From Rhodanobacteraceae bacterium (GTDB lineage Bacteria; Pseudomonadota; Gammaproteobacteria; Xanthomonadales; Rhodanobacteraceae): a stretch of 16,576 bases of DNA. A program made the translations under genes and the position numbers. Under the pieces are notes generated by a model that did not search any database, was not told where the DNA came from, and worked only from the letters and a program-made list of their open reading frames with translations. Below are positions 13,964 to 16,576 of this stretch, piece after piece (the stretch's first letter is position 1; each line of letters begins with the position of its first letter). The stretch is from positions 1 to 16,576 of the forward strand of contig JAICHS010000026.1 in the NCBI GenBank assembly GCA_025924775.1, written 5' to 3'.

Positions 13964-15391
13964 TCAGTAGCGATAGTGGTCGGCCTTGTAGGGGCCATCC
14001 ACCGGTACGCCCAGATAATCCGCTTGCTGCTGGGACAGCGTGGTCAGCTTGACGCCGATCTGCGCGAGGTGCAGGCGGGCGACTTCCTCGTCCAGTTTCT
14101 TGGGCAGGCGGTAGACCTTTTTCTCGTAGGTGTCCTTGTTGGCCCACAGGTCGATTTGCGCCAGCGTCTGGTTCGAGAATGAATTGGACATCACGAACGA
14201 CGGATGGCCGTGGGCGCAGCCGAGGTTGACCAGCCGGCCTTCGGCCAAGAGGTAGAGCGAGTGGCCGTCGGGGAAGGTGTACAGGTCCACCTGCGGCTTG
14301 ATGTTGGTGTGCGTGGTGGCCTTCTGCAGGCGGTCGACCTGGATTTCGTTGTCGAAGTGGCCGATGTTGCAGACCAGCGCGTGGTTCTTCATCTTCGCCA
14401 TGTGCTCCAGCGTGATGATGTCGCGGTTGCCGGTGGTGGTGACGTAGATCTCGGCTTCGCCGAGGGTGTCCTCGACGGTTGCCACCTCGAAGCCTTCCAT
14501 CGCGGCCTGCAGCGCGCAGATGGGGTCGATCTCGGTGACGATCACGCGCGCGCCGAAGCCTTTCAGCGAGTGCGCACAGCCCTTGCCGACGTCGCCGTAG
14601 CCGCACACGACCGCGACCTTGCCCGCGATCATCAGGTCGGTCGCACGCTTGATGCCGTCGGCCAGCGATTCGCGGCAGCCGTACAGGTTGTCGAACTTCG
14701 ATTTGGTCACCGAATCGTTGACATTGATCGCGGGCACCAGCAGCTTGCCGGCTTCGGCGATCTGGTACAGGCGGTGCACGCCGGTGGTGGTTTCCTCGGA
14801 CACGCCGCGCCATTCGCTGGCGACCTGCTTCCAGAAGCCGGGGCGCTCCGTGCGGGTCTGCTTCAAAAGGTCCTTGATGACCTGTTCCTCGTGGCTGGTG
14901 CCGGGCGCGTCCACCCAGTTCGAGCCCGACTCCATCTCGAAGCCCTTGTGGATCAGCAGCGTCGCGTCGCCGCCGTCATCGACGATCAGCTCCGGGCCTT
15001 TCTGGCCGGGGTGCGTCAGCGCTTCCAGCGTGCACTGCCAGTATTCCTCCAGCGTCTCGCCCTTCCACGCGAACACCGGGATGCCTTCGGCGGCGATCGC
15101 GGCGGCGCAGTCGTCCTGCGTGGAGAAGATGTTGCACGAAGCCCAGCGCACGGATGCGCCCAGCGCGACCAGCGTTTCGATCAGCACCGCAGTTTCCTTG
15201 GTCATGTGCAAGGAACCGGTCACGCGCACGCCCTGCAAGGGCTTTTGCGGCGCGTAACGGGCGCGGATCTGCATAAGGCCAGGCATTTCCTCCTCGGCCA
15301 TGGTGATGCGCTTGCGGCCAAGCTCGGCCAGCGCTATGTCACGCACCTTGTAGTCGTGTTGCGTCGAAGAATCTTTGGGCACTGCGTTCAT
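13964..15391 (-). CDS. ahcY: S-adenosyl-L-homocysteine hydrolase
   Basis: The product has 475 residues, the usual length of the longer bacterial form. It reversibly splits SAH into adenosine and homocysteine in the cytoplasm, relieving product inhibition of methyltransferases. Clear hallmarks are TGSLHMTKETAVLIETL near the N-terminus, NVNDSVTKSKFDNLYGC with the catalytic lysine region, the NAD-binding GYGDVGKG at 264-271, and the C-terminal KADHYRY that reaches the neighbouring subunit's NAD site. The insert with LTHPGQKGPELIVDDGGDA is typical of bacterial and plant enzymes. The ATG at 15391-15389 has GGAG seven bases upstream. It lies 154 bases after metK on the same strand, behind an SAH riboswitch, and ends at a strong terminator. 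Confidence 0.98.
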   Translation of the reverse strand: MNAVPKDSSTQHDYKVRDIALAELGRKRITMAEEEMPGLMQIRARYAPQKPLQGVRVTGSLHMTKETAVLIETLVALGASVRWASCNIFSTQDDCAAAIAAEGIPVFAWKGETLEEYWQCTLEALTHPGQKGPELIVDDGGDATLLIHKGFEMESGSNWVDAPGTSHEEQVIKDLLKQTRTERPGFWKQVASEWRGVSEETTTGVHRLYQIAEAGKLLVPAINVNDSVTKSKFDNLYGCRESLADGIKRATDLMIAGKVAVVCGYGDVGKGCAHSLKGFGARVIVTEIDPICALQAAMEGFEVATVEDTLGEAEIYVTTTGNRDIITLEHMAKMKNHALVCNIGHFDNEIQVDRLQKATTHTNIKPQVDLYTFPDGHSLYLLAEGRLVNLGCAHGHPSFVMSNSFSNQTLAQIDLWANKDTYEKKVYRLPKKLDEEVARLHLAQIGVKLTTLSQQQADYLGVPVDGPYKADHYRY

Positions 15392-15410
15392 GGTGTGGCT
15401 CCGGTTGGGC

Positions 15411-15480
15411 GGGCGCTGTTGCGAAGGAAATGCCGAGCCTCACCCGCGTGTCTGGCGACGCGGGTTGCAGCGCCCCTCGG
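15411..15480 (-). promoter_or_regulatory. SAH riboswitch controlling ahcY
   Basis: Read on the minus strand, the element has all parts of the SAH riboswitch aptamer. P1 is CCGAG (15480-15476) with CTCGG (15437-15433). The conserved GGGCGCTGCAACC follows directly after the 5' half of P1. P2 is CCCGCGT (15464-15458) with ACGCGGG (15449-15443). The conserved TGAGGCTCGG comes next. An 8-bp pseudoknot joins GGGCGCTG (15475-15468) to CAGCGCCC (15418-15411). Its 3' strand ends eight bases before the GGAG of ahcY, so SAH binding should affect ribosome access or read-through. In the characterised class, SAH binding turns expression on, which fits a gene that destroys SAH. The identification is from memory of the consensus, but the pairing is exact. 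Confidence 0.93.
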
Positions 15481-15481
15481 C

Positions 15482-15491
15482 GGATGCATCC
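15482..15491. repeat. Perfect 10-base palindrome next to the riboswitch
   Basis: GGATGCATCC is self-complementary and begins one base upstream of riboswitch P1 in the minus-strand sense. It could be a DNA-binding site or part of an intergenic repeat. No promoter boxes are obvious beside it. Confidence 0.3.
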
Positions 15492-15501
15492 CCTCCATGG
15501 G

Positions 15502-15537
15502 CGAAGGGCAAAGCCGCTCCCTTCGGCAGAAGGGGGC
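15502..15537 (-). other. Mutually exclusive hairpins between metK and the riboswitch
   Basis: Three short segments compete. CCCTTC at 15519-15524 can pair with GAAGGG at 15529-15534, extended to 9 bp with one G-U pair over 15516-15524 and 15529-15537 (loop of four). Alternatively CCCTTCG at 15519-15525 can pair with CGAAGGG at 15502-15508 (7 bp, loop of ten). The stronger form begins about eight bases after the metK stop. There is no T-run, so it is not a clear terminator; it may act as an mRNA stabiliser or be an intergenic repeat. Confidence 0.4.
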
Positions 15538-15545
15538 AAGCAGCA

Positions 15546-16576
15546 TTACTTGATTTTCGCGGCCTTGCGCAGGGCTTCGGCGCGGTCGGTCTGCTCCCAC
15601 GAAAACGCGGTGGCGATTTCCGACTTCTTCACGCGCTTGCCGTCGTGCAGGTCTTCCCACTTGTAGGTGGACTGGAATGGCTTGCGGCCGAAGTGGCCGT
15701 ACGATGCGGTCGACTGGTAGATCGGGTGGATCAGGTCCAGCATCTTGATGATGCCGTAGGGGCGCAGGTCGAAATGCGCGCGGATCAGTTTCTCGATCTT
15801 GTCATCGGAAATCTTGCCGGTGCCGAAGGTCGTCACCGAAATGGACGTCGGTTCGGCCACGCCGATCGCGTAGCTGATTTGCACCTCGCAGCGATCCGCA
15901 ATGCCCGCCGCGACGATGTTCTTGGCAACGTAGCGCGCGGCGTAGGTGGCGGAGCGGTCGACCTTGGACGGGTCCTTGCCCGAGAACGCGCCGCCGCCGT
16001 GACGGGCCATGCCGCCGTAGGTGTCCACGATGATCTTGCGGCCGGTCAGGCCGCAGTCGCCCACCGGCCCGCCGATCACGAACTTGCCGGTCGGGTTGAT
16101 GTGCAGCTTGTTCTTGGGCAGCGTGTCCAACAGCCTCTTTGGCAGCACCGGCTTCAGGATGTACTCGCGCACGCCTTCGCACAGGTCGGCGTACTTCACG
16201 TCCGGGTCGTGCTGGGTGGACAACACCACGGCGTCCAGGCCGATGATCTTCATCGAGGCATCGTCGTAGGCCAGCGTCACCTGCGACTTGGCGTCCGGGC
16301 GCAGCCATTTCAGCTTGCCGGCCTTGCGCACCTTGGCCTGCTGTTCGACCAGCCGGTGCGCGTAGTAGATCGGGGCGGGCATGAATTCCGGCGCCTCGTT
16401 GCAGGCGTAGCCGAACATCAGGCCCTGGTCGCCGGCACCTTGTTCCTCCGGCTTCTTGCGCGCGACGCCCTGGTTGATGTCGGGCGACTGCTTGCCGATC
16501 AGGTTCAGCACACCGCAGGTCGCGCCGTCGAAGCCGACGGTGGACGAGTTGTAGCCGATGTCCAGGATTACCTTGC
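15546..16576 (-). CDS. metK: S-adenosylmethionine synthetase, 5' end cut by window
   Basis: The visible 342 codons cover the C-terminal six-sevenths of the enzyme, which is usually near 400 residues; about 55 N-terminal residues lie outside. The frame stays open to the window edge (reading VILDIGYNSSTVGFDGA), so the GTG at 16511 is not the start. MetK makes SAM from ATP and methionine, releasing phosphate and diphosphate. Signatures are the ATP motif GAGDQGLMFGYA, the GGGAFSGKDPSKVDRS loop that binds phosphates, and GKFVIGGPVGDCGLTGRK. The stop is TAA at 15548-15546. It lies upstream of ahcY on the same strand with the SAH riboswitch between, so the two probably share a transcript while ahcY gets extra SAH control. 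Confidence 0.97.
   Translation of the reverse strand, partial: KVILDIGYNSSTVGFDGATCGVLNLIGKQSPDINQGVARKKPEEQGAGDQGLMFGYACNEAPEFMPAPIYYAHRLVEQQAKVRKAGKLKWLRPDAKSQVTLAYDDASMKIIGLDAVVLSTQHDPDVKYADLCEGVREYILKPVLPKRLLDTLPKNKLHINPTGKFVIGGPVGDCGLTGRKIIVDTYGGMARHGGGAFSGKDPSKVDRSATYAARYVAKNIVAAGIADRCEVQISYAIGVAEPTSISVTTFGTGKISDDKIEKLIRAHFDLRPYGIIKMLDLIHPIYQSTASYGHFGRKPFQSTYKWEDLHDGKRVKKSEIATAFSWEQTDRAEALRKAAKIK

Noticed and set aside
15502..15537. Hairpin after metK as an intrinsic terminator
   Set aside because: There is no T-run after either stem on the minus strand, and ahcY with its riboswitch follows without a convincing promoter, so read-through is more likely.
14204..15553. A 449-codon plus-strand frame opposite ahcY, running across the riboswitch
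   Set aside because: ahcY is certain on the other strand. This frame is a shadow with no recognisable domain and would read through the complement of the riboswitch.

Overview
The window looks like a chromosomal stretch from a GC-rich gammaproteobacterium, most likely of the Lysobacterales (Xanthomonadales: Xanthomonadaceae or Rhodanobacteraceae). The grounds are the very high GC with long shadow frames on both strands, a TonB-dependent receptor of about 1000 residues led by a GGAGAG-TGCA-ATG start region, and a metK - SAH riboswitch - ahcY arrangement. The lineage is an inference; no rRNA or other marker is present.

Layout. 1-167 (minus) is the first 55 codons of an unrecognised protein running off the left edge. 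168-403 is a divergent intergenic region with a plausible sigma70 promoter. 404-1384 (+) is a secreted, probable outer-membrane beta-barrel protein. 1463-3298 (+) is a TPR protein with a C-terminal 2OG-Fe(II) oxygenase domain. 3299-3612 is a gene-free leader with two weak promoter candidates. 3613-6609 (+) is a TonB-dependent receptor, closed by a strong intrinsic terminator at 6638-6669. 6686-8506 (+) is a TPR-sulfotransferase. 8636-9199 (+) is a small stand-alone 2OG-Fe(II) oxygenase. 10747-12327 and 9203-10750 (both minus, overlapping by four bases as GTGA) are two more TPR-sulfotransferases. 12440-13888 (+) is a fourth, divergent from that pair. The right end (13964-16576, minus) is the conserved SAM-cycle pair: metK (truncated by the window edge), a recognisable SAH riboswitch, ahcY, and a terminator shared with the preceding convergent gene.

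How it may work together. The left 13.9 kb is an accessory-looking block: four TPR-sulfotransferases, two different 2OG-Fe(II) oxygenases (one also TPR-fused), a TonB receptor and a second beta-barrel protein. The modifying enzymes have no signal peptide or membrane segment, so they should act in the cytoplasm with PAPS and 2-oxoglutarate/Fe(II), while the two outer-membrane proteins face outside. The TPR fusions suggest that peptides or proteins, rather than small metabolites, are sulfated and hydroxylated. That is an inference, and no precursor peptide gene could be identified. The right-hand pair runs the activated methyl cycle: MetK makes SAM, AhcY removes SAH, and the riboswitch senses SAH.

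No tRNA, rRNA, CRISPR array, transposase or attachment site was seen.
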